A stretch of 64,000 bases of DNA from an uncultured Aquimarina sp. (GTDB lineage Bacteria; Bacteroidota; Bacteroidia; Flavobacteriales; Flavobacteriaceae): assembly GCA_947502885.1 (NCBI GenBank), contig CANNBP010000014.1:62001-126000 (forward strand). The letters are read 5' to 3'. Both the position numbers and the translations under genes were made by a program. Shown one piece after another: positions 36,356-44,895 of the stretch. The notes under the pieces were generated by a model. The model saw only the letters and a list, made by a program, of their open reading frames with translations. It was not told the DNA's origin and searched no databases. Numbering within the stretch: position 1 is the stretch's first letter; the number at the start of each line of letters is the position of its first letter.

Positions 36356-37171
36356 ATGTCATTTACCAAAACTACAGAGCAGACTTCGAAATATGACCAT
36401 TTAGAAAAAATGAATGTTCAAGAATTGCTCTTTAATATAAACACAGAGGATAAAACAGTTCCTGATGCAGTAGAACGAGCAATCCCACAAATAGAAAATT
36501 TAATTACCCAAATAGTTCAAAAGCTTAAAGATGGAGGTCGTCTTTTTTATATAGGAGCTGGAACAAGCGGACGACTAGGGATCGTTGATGCTAGTGAATG
36601 CCCTCCTACTTTTGGCGTTTCACCTGATTTGGTTATTGGATTAATAGCAGGTGGTGACAAAGCCATTAGAAATTCGGTCGAATATGCAGAAGATAGTATT
36701 GATCAAGGTTGGAAAGATTTAGAAGCATACCATATATCAGAAAAAGATGTGGTCATTGGCATTGCAGCCTCTGGTACAACTCCCTATGTAGTTAAAACCC
36801 TTGAAAAGTGTAATGATAATGGTATCATTACGGGTTGTATAACCTGTAATGACGGAAGTCCTTTGGCGCTAACTGCACAATTTCCGATAGTTGTTATCGT
36901 TGGACCAGAATTTGTAACTGGTAGCTCTCGTATGAAAGCAGGAACTGCACAAAAACTGGTTCTTAATATGATCTCAACAGTTACAATGATTCAATTGGGA
37001 AAAGTAAAGGGGAACAAAATGGTAGATATGCAACTGAGTAACACCAAACTAGTTGGTAGGGCAGTTCGAATGATAATGGAAGAGTTAAGCATTAACCAAG
37101 AAGAGGCAGAAAAGCTTTTAAAACAATACGGCAACGTAAGAAATGTGATCAACAACTATGGAAACTCCTAA
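36356..37171 (+). CDS. murQ: N-acetylmuramic acid 6-phosphate etherase
   Basis: MurQ cleaves the lactyl ether of MurNAc-6-phosphate, giving GlcNAc-6-phosphate and lactate in cell-wall recycling. The 271-residue protein has the SIS domain with GAGTSGRLGIVDASECPPTFG near residue 67, which includes the phosphate-binding serines and the catalytic-type glutamate, and EFVTGSSRMKAGTAQKLVLNM near 182. The start MSFTKTTEQ fits the family's usual N terminus. It overlaps the next gene by 14 bases. Confidence 0.95.
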   Translation: MSFTKTTEQTSKYDHLEKMNVQELLFNINTEDKTVPDAVERAIPQIENLITQIVQKLKDGGRLFYIGAGTSGRLGIVDASECPPTFGVSPDLVIGLIAGGDKAIRNSVEYAEDSIDQGWKDLEAYHISEKDVVIGIAASGTTPYVVKTLEKCNDNGIITGCITCNDGSPLALTAQFPIVVIVGPEFVTGSSRMKAGTAQKLVLNMISTVTMIQLGKVKGNKMVDMQLSNTKLVGRAVRMIMEELSINQEEAEKLLKQYGNVRNVINNYGNS

Positions 37172-37406
37172 AAGAACAAATAAAGAAATACTAGGTAAAG
37201 GAGTGCAACGTATGGCTATTGCACTCATTTTTATGTTTATCAGTCCCGTTGTTATACATTCTTCTTTTAAAAATCAGGACCACCCATTATACTTACTTAT
37301 ATTAATTTTGGGTATTTTGGGAGCCATATTTGCCATTACGATGGCCTTTATTGGGATTAAAACTATAATGGAATCTATGTTTGGTAAAAAAACTAAAAAA
37401 AACTGA
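37158..37406 (+). CDS. DUF6095-like small membrane protein
   Basis: An 82-residue protein with two membrane segments (about residues 20-36 and 44-66), a basic N terminus and a lysine-rich C-terminal tail (FGKKTKKN). It matches the small flavobacterial DUF6095 family as I remember it, including its place after murQ. The start overlaps murQ by 14 bases, so the two are coupled. The function is unknown. Confidence 0.75.
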   Translation: METPKRTNKEILGKGVQRMAIALIFMFISPVVIHSSFKNQDHPLYLLILILGILGAIFAITMAFIGIKTIMESMFGKKTKKN

Positions 37407-37428
37407 GTATACTTATAGTAAACTAAGG

Positions 37429-37938
37429 CTATATACCTTCTCTTTTATTTATTGGTGTTGTTGGATTATAACCAAAACCTGGGATTTTGACATCCACTCC
37501 TAAACTACTAAGAATATATCCTATAGTAGCATAATGGTGAACCGTATGACTATTTGCATGTGTAAGAATACTCTCCAAAGTGTAATTAACCGTAACCTTT
37601 CCTTTTCCCATATTATCTGTAACATGAATTAAGTAATCAGTATTTATATTACAATAAGACTGTAGGGTTTCCTGAAGTTTATAGATATGGTTTATAGCAG
37701 ATTCCTTATTTGTTGATAAAACCTCATCACGTTTACGAGCAGTAAGATCAATATTATTCGAATCTAATCCTTTGATTATACAGTCAAAAAAATCAAGAGT
37801 GTGACGAATATGATCTCCAATACTAGAACAATAAGGTTCTACAGAGGTATTGCAATAAGTAGTCGAATCTATGGACTCAAGTAATGCAATGGCACTACTT
37901 AGATTATAATTTATGGAAGATATAATAAGTTGTTTCAT
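37429..37938 (-). CDS. DinB family protein
   Basis: A 169-residue four-helix-bundle protein. The DinB/YfiT metal-site pattern is visible: a histidine in SSIGDHIRHTLDFF near residue 42 and the pair in THANSHTVHHYATIGYILSSLG near residue 127. These proteins include thiol transferases and proteins of unknown activity. I set the start at the ATG at 37938, eight codons inside the longest frame, because the family begins with this helix. It faces the DUF6095-like gene. Confidence 0.8.
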   Translation of the reverse strand: MKQLIISSINYNLSSAIALLESIDSTTYCNTSVEPYCSSIGDHIRHTLDFFDCIIKGLDSNNIDLTARKRDEVLSTNKESAINHIYKLQETLQSYCNINTDYLIHVTDNMGKGKVTVNYTLESILTHANSHTVHHYATIGYILSSLGVDVKIPGFGYNPTTPINKREGI

Positions 37939-38467
37939 AAAATTTATAGACGTAAGATACATAATTAACTAACAAAAGTTAGTAGCTAAATCGCAAATAT
38001 TTTTTTCAGATAGAGAAAATAATAATTCAAATAATACGTTTTACACATAGTCATCAAATTAAACTTTAAACTTCATATCTATTATTAAACTTCTACTCAG
38101 TCTTTTATCAAAACGTTTAAGTTCAATAATTATTCATTTTAAAGTAACAAAACTTCGCATAACAAACTTTTACCTTTATTAATTAAATAGGTTTACCGTA
38201 ATTATCTTACTGTAAATACGACATCATTATTGTTTATTATAAATTAGCTATTGTCTTAAAAAAGAGACATTAAAAAACAGTATGCAAATAACTGAAGATC
38301 GCTATCTACCTCTTAATAAAATAAGTAGGATATTGATCACTATTTTTAGGGTTTACCCGTAAAAAACCAAGATAAAGTGCGCATTTCATCGATTAATGAC
38401 ATTTTTGTTTGGAAGTTACCCATAAAATATTGTATTATTGTTTTGTTATCTAAAAGCCCCATAAAGA
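37939..38467. other. intergenic region between divergent genes
   Basis: About 530 AT-rich bases between the DinB-type gene and the coiled-coil protein gene, which point away from each other. Both promoters should lie here, but I found no exact box or structured RNA. Confidence 0.5.
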
Positions 38468-39271
38468 ATGAAGAAGATTGTAATCCTCATAGTTTTTCTA
38501 TGTTCTATTCCTGAAATTAATGCACAGGATCTTTACACAGACGCTCTAACTGCTGCAAGTTATGCGTACTCTCATAGTAAAAAAGCGCACGGCGCGAATA
38601 ATGTGTATCATACACAAGAATATGCTGATAAAGCAATAGAAGCTTTTCAAAAAGCAGAAGACCTTTCTGATGAATGTAATTGTAAAGATGCCAATGAAAC
38701 GGCATATCAAGCAAGAGTTGACATGGAAAGTTCATTAGAGCAAGATACATTTGAACGCAGTAGATTTTTTGCAAAACGAGCTAAAGAATTAGGTTCTAAA
38801 CTACTAGAACAATTAACTACATGTCAAGCAACAGCAGGCACATATTCTGAGACTGCAGAAGAAAGTGATTTAGCCGAAGCTACAGACGAAGTGACAAACA
38901 AACAAAAGGAGCTAGAAGAGAAACGACGTCAATTAGAAATCGAACAACAAAAATTAGAGCAACAAATCGCAGAACAAAATAAGAGAAAAGCTGAATTCGA
39001 AGCTAAAAGAGCTGCAGAATTGAAGCAACAATCTGTTGTAAAGTTAAAAGCAGAACAAGCACTTCAAAAGTTACAAACAGCTTTACAAGAATTAAGCGTT
39101 GTTCTTAACGATAAACCAGGATTTGAGTCTGCGGCTGATTATGTACGTAGTGAAAATGAGTTAAAAAACGAATCCTTAGATGATACTAAAAACTTTTATG
39201 TAAACAGAGCAAAAGAGCTTACACAAACAGCAATGCAGCAGTTTGCTAGTTTTAACGCTATAGAAAACTAA
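38468..39271 (+). CDS. exported coiled-coil protein
   Basis: A 267-residue protein with a signal peptide (MKKIVILIVFLCSIPEINAQ). The mature N-terminal half is helical, with four cysteines in two regions (DECNCKD and QLTTCQA), and residues 135-215 form a long charged coiled coil rich in Glu, Lys and Gln (for example KRRQLEIEQQKLEQQIAEQ). I do not recognise the family. It is followed by a strong hairpin. A periplasmic scaffold role is conceivable but unsupported. Confidence 0.7.
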   Translation: MKKIVILIVFLCSIPEINAQDLYTDALTAASYAYSHSKKAHGANNVYHTQEYADKAIEAFQKAEDLSDECNCKDANETAYQARVDMESSLEQDTFERSRFFAKRAKELGSKLLEQLTTCQATAGTYSETAEESDLAEATDEVTNKQKELEEKRRQLEIEQQKLEQQIAEQNKRKAEFEAKRAAELKQQSVVKLKAEQALQKLQTALQELSVVLNDKPGFESAADYVRSENELKNESLDDTKNFYVNRAKELTQTAMQQFASFNAIEN

Positions 39272-39331
39272 TACTATATAATGGTTCAATCGATCAATTT
39301 TATTTTGTAGCCCCAAAATAAAATTTTTAAG

Positions 39332-39359
39332 ACAACACCTCTTTTATAAGAGGTGTTGT
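39332..39359. terminator. hairpin between convergent genes
   Basis: A perfect 12-bp stem (ACAACACCTCTT with its complement) around a four-base loop. T tracts on both sides are short, so it may serve both converging genes as a bidirectional terminator. Confidence 0.65.
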
Positions 39360-39469
39360 TGGTTTATAGACCTATCTCTTAAAATATAGAATAGTTAACA
39401 AATAATTCTATTGAGATGAAAATTGTTTTTTTTACCAAAATTTACAAACCATTGAATTAAACATTTCAA

Positions 39470-40477
39470 TTAATACAATTCATTTATTTCTTTAACTTTG
39501 GCCCAAGTACCTGTATCTTTAGACTCTTCTGAAGCCAAACCTATTAAATGTAGGTTAGCAACTGTGGTAGCATTTGCAAAACTAGGCTCTCCACTCTCTA
39601 TGGCATTTAAATAAGACGTTATCGACTCATGCATTCCTGGCCAATCTGCATATGGTTGTATAGCTGGTAAATGGTTAATGTCCCATCTTTTAGAACTTTT
39701 AGTCCTTAGTTTCAATTCTCCAGTAAGTACATCTATTAAAATATTTCCATCATCTCCAACCACCTCTATATTAATAGTTAACTCTTCTGCACTATCAATA
39801 TTAACCCTAAGTTCTCCCCAAATCCCATCATAGTCATAAAAACCTGTACTTTGGCTTTGCCTACGTCCTTTTGTTCCATAACCATCCATTATCAAAACAC
39901 GTTTGGGGCTCGAATCTAATAAAACATTTAAAACATGGGTATACCAAACGGATAACCTACCTATATTATTAATATCTTGATTTGGATCTGGTCCCCAATT
40001 AGACTGCAACTTAATACTTGCAATTTGTATATTACCAATGCTTTTTTCTTTGATCAACTCAGATGCTTTTACAATAGCCGGCACAAGAGCTAACTCAAGA
40101 TCTGCATGTGTAATTTGTTTTGCATCTAAGAGTTTTTTAATAATTTGAGGGACTAATTCTCTTGTATGGGCTATTGGTGGTTCATAAAACACATGTTTAC
40201 CCGAGTTTAATGCAGCAGTAATCGCTTTAGAATGCACAGCATCTGGAACAGCAATCATAACCGCTTCTATTTCTGAAGACTTTAATAAATCATCATATCC
40301 TTTATAAACATCAACAGTATTTCCAAAATCTTGTTTAATCAAGCGTATTGTTGTTTCGCTTCTTGCAGAAAACGCTACAATTTCTGCTCTTCCATCCCGT
40401 TTTAAACCAGGAAGATAAGCATCCTTAACCCATGCACCATAACCAATAATACCTATTTTAATCTTATTCATTTCCAA
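39470..40477 (-). CDS. Gfo/Idh/MocA family oxidoreductase
   Basis: A 335-residue NAD(P)-dependent dehydrogenase. The Rossmann motif GIIGYGAWVKDAYLPGL runs from residue 8, and the family's VPDAVHSKAITAALNSGKHVFYEPP occurs near residue 77, where EPP replaces the usual EKP so the catalytic lysine is missing. That change makes the activity uncertain. The C-terminal alpha/beta domain is present. An alternative ATG lies two codons downstream. Substrates in this family are usually sugars or inositols. Confidence 0.85.
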   Translation of the reverse strand: MEMNKIKIGIIGYGAWVKDAYLPGLKRDGRAEIVAFSARSETTIRLIKQDFGNTVDVYKGYDDLLKSSEIEAVMIAVPDAVHSKAITAALNSGKHVFYEPPIAHTRELVPQIIKKLLDAKQITHADLELALVPAIVKASELIKEKSIGNIQIASIKLQSNWGPDPNQDINNIGRLSVWYTHVLNVLLDSSPKRVLIMDGYGTKGRRQSQSTGFYDYDGIWGELRVNIDSAEELTINIEVVGDDGNILIDVLTGELKLRTKSSKRWDINHLPAIQPYADWPGMHESITSYLNAIESGEPSFANATTVANLHLIGLASEESKDTGTWAKVKEINELY

Positions 40478-40628
40478 TACTTTAAAAATATTTCAGACTG
40501 TATAAAAAAAGCCTGAACCTCTAAACGGCATCATTAATTACCTTTTTTTATAATCTATAAATTAATCAAACTAAAATATTACTTTTTTTAAAACCTTAGT
40601 CAAAATAAACTTTCTTACTCCAAGCAAC

Positions 40629-41102
40629 CTACTTCATTTTTATAATTGGCTTATGATCAATCTTAAAATTACAAGAATTTGCAATAAAACACATTTTATT
40701 TGCTTCATGATGAAGTTCTATGGCTTTATTTTTAAGATCTTCATTTTCTATGGTTATTACAGGGTTCAAAGTTACTTCAACAAACCTTCCTGAACCATTT
40801 TTACCTTCTTCCATAATACCTGTAGCGCTATCAACATAACTAGTAACCACAATTTTGTTCATTGAACATAAATGTAGATACCAAAGCATATGACAAGCTG
40901 ATAAAGAAGAAACAAATAAATCCTCTGGATTATATCGTTTTTTATCGCCTAAAAAAGATGGATCTGATGACCCCTTGATTTCCTCATACTTTTCAGAACC
41001 ACCAATCTTGTGATTTCTATTATAAGATTTATAATTTAGCGTACCGTCTCCTTCATTTCCAGTCCACTCTACTTTTATTTCATAATTATGAAATTTAGTC
41101 AT
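40629..41102 (-). CDS. OsmC family peroxiredoxin-like protein
   Basis: A 157-residue OsmC/Ohr-fold protein. The two redox cysteines of the family are visible in LSACHMLWYLH near residue 70 and in the C-terminal KMCFIANSC near residue 137. OsmC and Ohr reduce organic hydroperoxides. It follows the MarR gene by ten bases, so the pair is probably an operon, an arrangement like OhrR-Ohr. The MarR partner has no cysteine, so peroxide sensing by the OhrR mechanism is not supported. Confidence 0.87.
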   Translation of the reverse strand: MTKFHNYEIKVEWTGNEGDGTLNYKSYNRNHKIGGSEKYEEIKGSSDPSFLGDKKRYNPEDLFVSSLSACHMLWYLHLCSMNKIVVTSYVDSATGIMEEGKNGSGRFVEVTLNPVITIENEDLKNKAIELHHEANKMCFIANSCNFKIDHKPIIKMK

Positions 41103-41112
41103 AATACCAATT

Positions 41113-41589
41113 TTATAGTTTTGTTAATATTCTATCTCCAAATGACAACTTATTCAACTCATCCTCCATAATATCTAAATGCTTTAGTATTTCTTTTTGA
41201 TTATGAAGCAACTCTGCTATTACTTCTTCACCATAATTCCATATTTTTTCTATCTCGGGTAAAATATCCTCAGACTTTTGAGTTAAATTAAACACTGTTT
41301 TTCTCAAATCATTTGGATCTTTAGAACTTATCAAATATCCTCTTTTTATCATTCTATTGGTCATTGTATTTACAGATTGATGAGTAAATCCCAAACTTCG
41401 AGCAATATCTACTGTAGAAATGATATTATTTCCTTTTACTAAGGTTAAAACTAAATACCAATTTGGCTCAATATCGATCCCCAATTGTTTATACATATCT
41501 CTTGCGCTATACGACATCTTATCCGCCACTCGTTTTAATCTTGTACCCAAAGTTCTTAAACCCAAATCTTTAACTAAGTCATTACTCAT
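41113..41589 (-). CDS. MarR family transcriptional regulator
   Basis: A 158-residue winged-helix repressor. The DNA-binding region spans about residues 55-100: STVDIARSLGFTHQSVNTMTNRMIKRGYL, then the wing with DPNDLRKTVFNLT. Flanking helices form the dimer interface. It contains no cysteine. A 38-bp perfect palindrome starts nine bases upstream and overlaps the promoter box, so it very likely represses itself and osmC. The inducer is unknown. Confidence 0.92.
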   Translation of the reverse strand: MSNDLVKDLGLRTLGTRLKRVADKMSYSARDMYKQLGIDIEPNWYLVLTLVKGNNIISTVDIARSLGFTHQSVNTMTNRMIKRGYLISSKDPNDLRKTVFNLTQKSEDILPEIEKIWNYGEEVIAELLHNQKEILKHLDIMEDELNKLSFGDRILTKL

Positions 41590-41593
41590 GTGG

Positions 41594-41601
41594 CAAATAT
41601 A
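41594..41601 (-). promoter_or_regulatory. candidate -7 promoter element (TATATTTG) of marR-osmC
   Basis: Exact TAnnTTTG on the minus strand, only five bases upstream of the MarR ATG, followed by GCC. Its 5' end lies inside the palindrome at 41598-41635. Confidence 0.45.
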
Positions 41602-41635
41602 TTAAATTACGCAGTTAACTGCGTAATTTAATATA
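41598..41635. promoter_or_regulatory. 38-bp perfect palindrome, likely MarR operator
   Basis: Two 19-base arms meet without a spacer at 41616/41617; the core is TTACGCAGTTAACTGCGTAA. It overlaps the -7 box and spacer of the marR promoter, the classic site for an autorepressor dimer. It might also act as a terminator-like structure for the methyltransferase gene that ends at 41646, but it has no loop. Confidence 0.75.
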
Positions 41636-41645
41636 AAAACTATTG

Positions 41646-42416
41646 TCAATTTTTATTTCCTACCAAATAAAGGATTACACCAGGCCCCGATTTTAATCGA
41701 TTGACCTCCCAATTAAATTCATTTTTATTGTCCAATTTTTCTATAAGACTTTTCATTTCTTTTACCGAATATGTTCTTAAACAAGAAATTATACCATCCC
41801 ACAATACAAAAAGCGGAACCACAGGTACTAAGTATGTAAAAAAGATTCGTCCAAATTTAAATGGTCTAATAAATGGGGTAGTAAGAAAAATACTTAACGG
41901 TGAGAAGACCATTGCCAATATACTCAAAACACTTCTTTCTTGTGCTTCAAAAATACATATTGAACTTTTGGCATCAATTGCATTTTGCAAAATACGCTGC
42001 GCATCAATTGGTTTAAAATGATGTAATGATAAAAACTGTGTTCTTAAGCCTTTTAATTCTTTTGGAACATTTCTTGCATCTACTGATGTGTCTATAAATG
42101 TAATATTGGTTGTCTGCTCTTTTATAAATTTAAATGCTATAAGATTTGGGTAATAATCAGTTAATACGACTTTAAGCTCGGGAAAACTCTTTATCAACTC
42201 AGAATTTAACCACAACCAACCACCGCCCCCGCCCGATCCAAGGTCAATTATTTGATTTTGTTTACTTTTTTGTAGAGTTTTTTCAAGAATAGGAATTATT
42301 GGTTTATACATTTTGGTTTTATTCGACATAAATCGCAAAAAATCTGTTCCATAATTTCTTAAAAAATCCGGAAACCAATTTTGATCCTCAAATTCAAACA
42401 AATGTATTCTTCCCAT
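41646..42416 (-). CDS. class I SAM-dependent methyltransferase-like protein
   Basis: A 256-residue protein. The SAM-binding loop appears as IIDLGSGGGGGWLWL near residue 56, with VLTDYYPN (motif II) near residue 83, and a hydrophobic C-terminal third (SILAMVFSPLSIFL near 165, then LVPVVPLFVLWDG) that could associate with the membrane. The glycine-rich loop is unusually extended. The substrate is unknown. The gene precedes MarR on the same strand but a 56-base gap with the palindrome separates them. Confidence 0.7.
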   Translation of the reverse strand: MGRIHLFEFEDQNWFPDFLRNYGTDFLRFMSNKTKMYKPIIPILEKTLQKSKQNQIIDLGSGGGGGWLWLNSELIKSFPELKVVLTDYYPNLIAFKFIKEQTTNITFIDTSVDARNVPKELKGLRTQFLSLHHFKPIDAQRILQNAIDAKSSICIFEAQERSVLSILAMVFSPLSIFLTTPFIRPFKFGRIFFTYLVPVVPLFVLWDGIISCLRTYSVKEMKSLIEKLDNKNEFNWEVNRLKSGPGVILYLVGNKN

Positions 42417-42508
42417 TATTATTATAAATAAAGAAGCATCGGTAGTTCACATAAAAATACGCTTAGTCTATATTAAATACTATGTTCTAGTATATCGATT
42501 ATAGCTAT

Positions 42509-42802
42509 TTACTTATCATCCAAGTTACCAACCTCTTCTTTACCCACTCCTTCGGGGATATTAGTATCTGTTTTGGTTGTTTCTTCATCTTCAAAACTCT
42601 CCATAGTATCGGCCAACCTCTTACTAATCTTTACTAAGTAAATGGTTTCTTCTGTCCTTACTTCAACAGCTTCAATAGCTTCATTATGTTGGTTTCTAAA
42701 AGTAATAATATCACGATCTGCATAACCATCTGGAAATTTCTCTACCAAAAGGTTTAAAATGTTCTTATTTAGTTTCTTATAATCAACAATTACTCTTTTC
42801 AT
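42509..42802 (-). CDS. small conserved hypothetical protein
   Basis: A 97-residue acidic protein without signal or membrane segments. It begins MKRVIVDYKKLNKNILNLLVEKFPDG, with strand-like EAIEAVEVRTEETIYLVKIS and an acidic tail. I have seen similar proteins in flavobacterial genomes, sometimes mislabelled as DNA primase. The function is unknown. Confidence 0.7.
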   Translation of the reverse strand: MKRVIVDYKKLNKNILNLLVEKFPDGYADRDIITFRNQHNEAIEAVEVRTEETIYLVKISKRLADTMESFEDEETTKTDTNIPEGVGKEEVGNLDDK

Positions 42803-43353
42803 AGGTTTGTAGGTTTAAGTTAGTACATATATAAGTAAATTGTAATAGTATAAATATGATTATAATGTTGCATCCACCCTTAAAGGATCATCTGCAACCT
42901 TTACAAAGTAATATTTAATAGAGCATGCCAATAGAATAAACTATGGATCATAATGAAGTTAGATATCCAACAAATACAGAAAGAGATAGCCGCCTAAACT
43001 AAAGAACAACTCAGACCATAAAACCTCTTTTTATTTTTCAATTTATTAAAAGCAACAATACTTTTAAATCAACTGAATATCAACCTATCAGAAAGATCGT
43101 ATACTATATTCTAGATTTTATTTTACTGGTATTAAGTTCGGTTTTTAAAATGTAAGATACAAATATATTTTACTCGACTTTACATTTTAAATTAAATATA
43201 TATTAATCAAAATAAAAGAGTTATCTCTTGATTATATGTATGTTAAAACTAGAAACTTTTATCACATATTCGACTATTGTCAAAACTTTTTTAGACATTT
43301 ATATACATTTTACATTTATAACAATTCAATTTAAGAGGGATAAATACTGCTAT
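42803..43353. other. intergenic region upstream of the BCCT transporter
   Basis: About 550 bases between divergent genes. A 12-bp inverted repeat (TTTAAAATGTAA at 43144-43155, its complement at 43180-43191) is the only structure noted; it could be a regulator site. No exact promoter box or gene was found. Confidence 0.5.
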
Positions 43354-44877
43354 ATGAAATTCAATTTCAAAAAAAACAACTTGCTCTATATCTCTTTAGG
43401 AATTCTAATTTTCTTTTCTTTTTTTCTTTATTTTTTCACCTTAGAAACTTATAATGAGATAGAAACAATATCTATTTACATACGCCAGCGATTTGGGAGT
43501 TTTTATCTATGGCTAGGATTAACATGCGTATTACTTCTAGTTGCTCTGGCCTTTTCTTCTTGGGGTAAAAAACGATTAGGCAAAGCAATAGATAAACCAC
43601 AATTTTCTCGATTGGCATGGGTGTCTATGCTTTATAGTGCCGGAATGGGAGCTGGAATATTATTACGTGCTGTACAAGAGCCCGTTTTTATGAAATATAA
43701 CCCTCCTATCTCAAATGAGGTAAGCCCAAAAACTATAGCATTAGAATACACATTTTATCAATGGGGTTTTACAGCTTGGGCATTCTATGCGATTTTTGCC
43801 ATTGTTATAGGATATTATATGTTTGTTCACTCAAAAAAAGTATTATCCAGTAGTGCTTTTTCTTCTATAGAAAACTTTACCTCTTCAAAAAAGAATCAAA
43901 CTTTCATTTTCGGAAGTATTGATATTCTTGCAATTCTCACCACCGTTTTTGGATTAGTAGCGGCTATTGGCTTAGGTACAACTCAAATAAAGGGTGGGTT
44001 ACATCATCTTTTTAGTCATGATTTTGGGGTTATAGGAGTAATCTCTATACTCTTACTCATTTCTGTGTTAGCATTTATATCTGTTTTTAGAGGAGTAAAT
44101 AAAGGGATCAAAGTTATTTCTACTTGGAATATTTATATCACAATTGGTCTTTTACTTTTTGTGTTCTTACAAGGCGATATATTATCTATTTTAATACGGT
44201 TTATTACATCGTTTTATCATTATATATTAGATTTTATTCCGCTTAGTCTTGCTATTGGTGCATATAATCCAGGGGAAGCTTTTTTAACAGACTGGACATA
44301 CTATTATTGGGCATTCTGGTTAGCTTGGGCTCCATTTACAGGTATTTTTATTGCACGAATTTCAAAAGGACGTACTATACGAGAAATTATACTTGGGGTA
44401 CTTCTTATTCCATCACTAGGCACTTTTTTTTGGTTTACAACTTTTGGAGAGTCTGCTTTCCAAATAATTGAAAACATCGGAATGTACCAAGGGCAATTTG
44501 ATAATGTGTTTAGTTCTATTTTTATATTTTTTGAAAACTACCCTTTGCAAAGTTTTATAAACTCACTTACTATTCTATTACTAATTAGTTTTTTAGTTAC
44601 CTCTTTGGATTCTGCTATTTTTGTACTGAGTATGTTTACAGACAATGGCAAACAAACTCCATCTAAAAAGCATCGATTTTTGTGGAGCATTGTTTTGACT
44701 ATATTTTCTATTGGTATCATCTTATTAGGGAATGCTAAAACTGAAATAAATGTTCTTATAGCAATGCAAAAACTTCTTATTATTACTTCGTTACCTTTTT
44801 CTTTGCTTATGGTTTTTATGATTCTACTATTCATTAGGGATTTTAGAATAAAACAAGAAATTAGTAACTCCAAATAA
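43354..44877 (+). CDS. BCCT family transporter
   Basis: A 507-residue, 12-helix secondary transporter for betaine, carnitine or choline-like compatible solutes. Family motifs are the glycine-rich MGAGILLRAVQEP near residue 100, WGFTAWAFYAIFAIVIGY near 137, and the signature YWAFWLAWAPFTGIFIARISKGRTIRE near 315. I set the start at the ATG at 43354, 42 codons inside the longest frame, because BCCT proteins begin shortly before helix 1. The normal MGIG of sodium-coupled members reads MGAG, so coupling ion is uncertain. Confidence 0.9.
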   Translation: MKFNFKKNNLLYISLGILIFFSFFLYFFTLETYNEIETISIYIRQRFGSFYLWLGLTCVLLLVALAFSSWGKKRLGKAIDKPQFSRLAWVSMLYSAGMGAGILLRAVQEPVFMKYNPPISNEVSPKTIALEYTFYQWGFTAWAFYAIFAIVIGYYMFVHSKKVLSSSAFSSIENFTSSKKNQTFIFGSIDILAILTTVFGLVAAIGLGTTQIKGGLHHLFSHDFGVIGVISILLLISVLAFISVFRGVNKGIKVISTWNIYITIGLLLFVFLQGDILSILIRFITSFYHYILDFIPLSLAIGAYNPGEAFLTDWTYYYWAFWLAWAPFTGIFIARISKGRTIREIILGVLLIPSLGTFFWFTTFGESAFQIIENIGMYQGQFDNVFSSIFIFFENYPLQSFINSLTILLLISFLVTSLDSAIFVLSMFTDNGKQTPSKKHRFLWSIVLTIFSIGIILLGNAKTEINVLIAMQKLLIITSLPFSLLMVFMILLFIRDFRIKQEISNSK

Positions 44878-44895
44878 TATTACATTTTCGACGTT

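Noticed and set aside
42954..43004. Short plus-strand frame beginning MKLDIQQIQKEIAA
   Set aside because: Only 14 codons, no supporting promoter or conservation; probably chance, possibly a remnant.
43228..43353. N-terminal 42-codon extension of the BCCT transporter
   Set aside because: Lacks a matching family segment; the ATG at 43354 fits the family start better.
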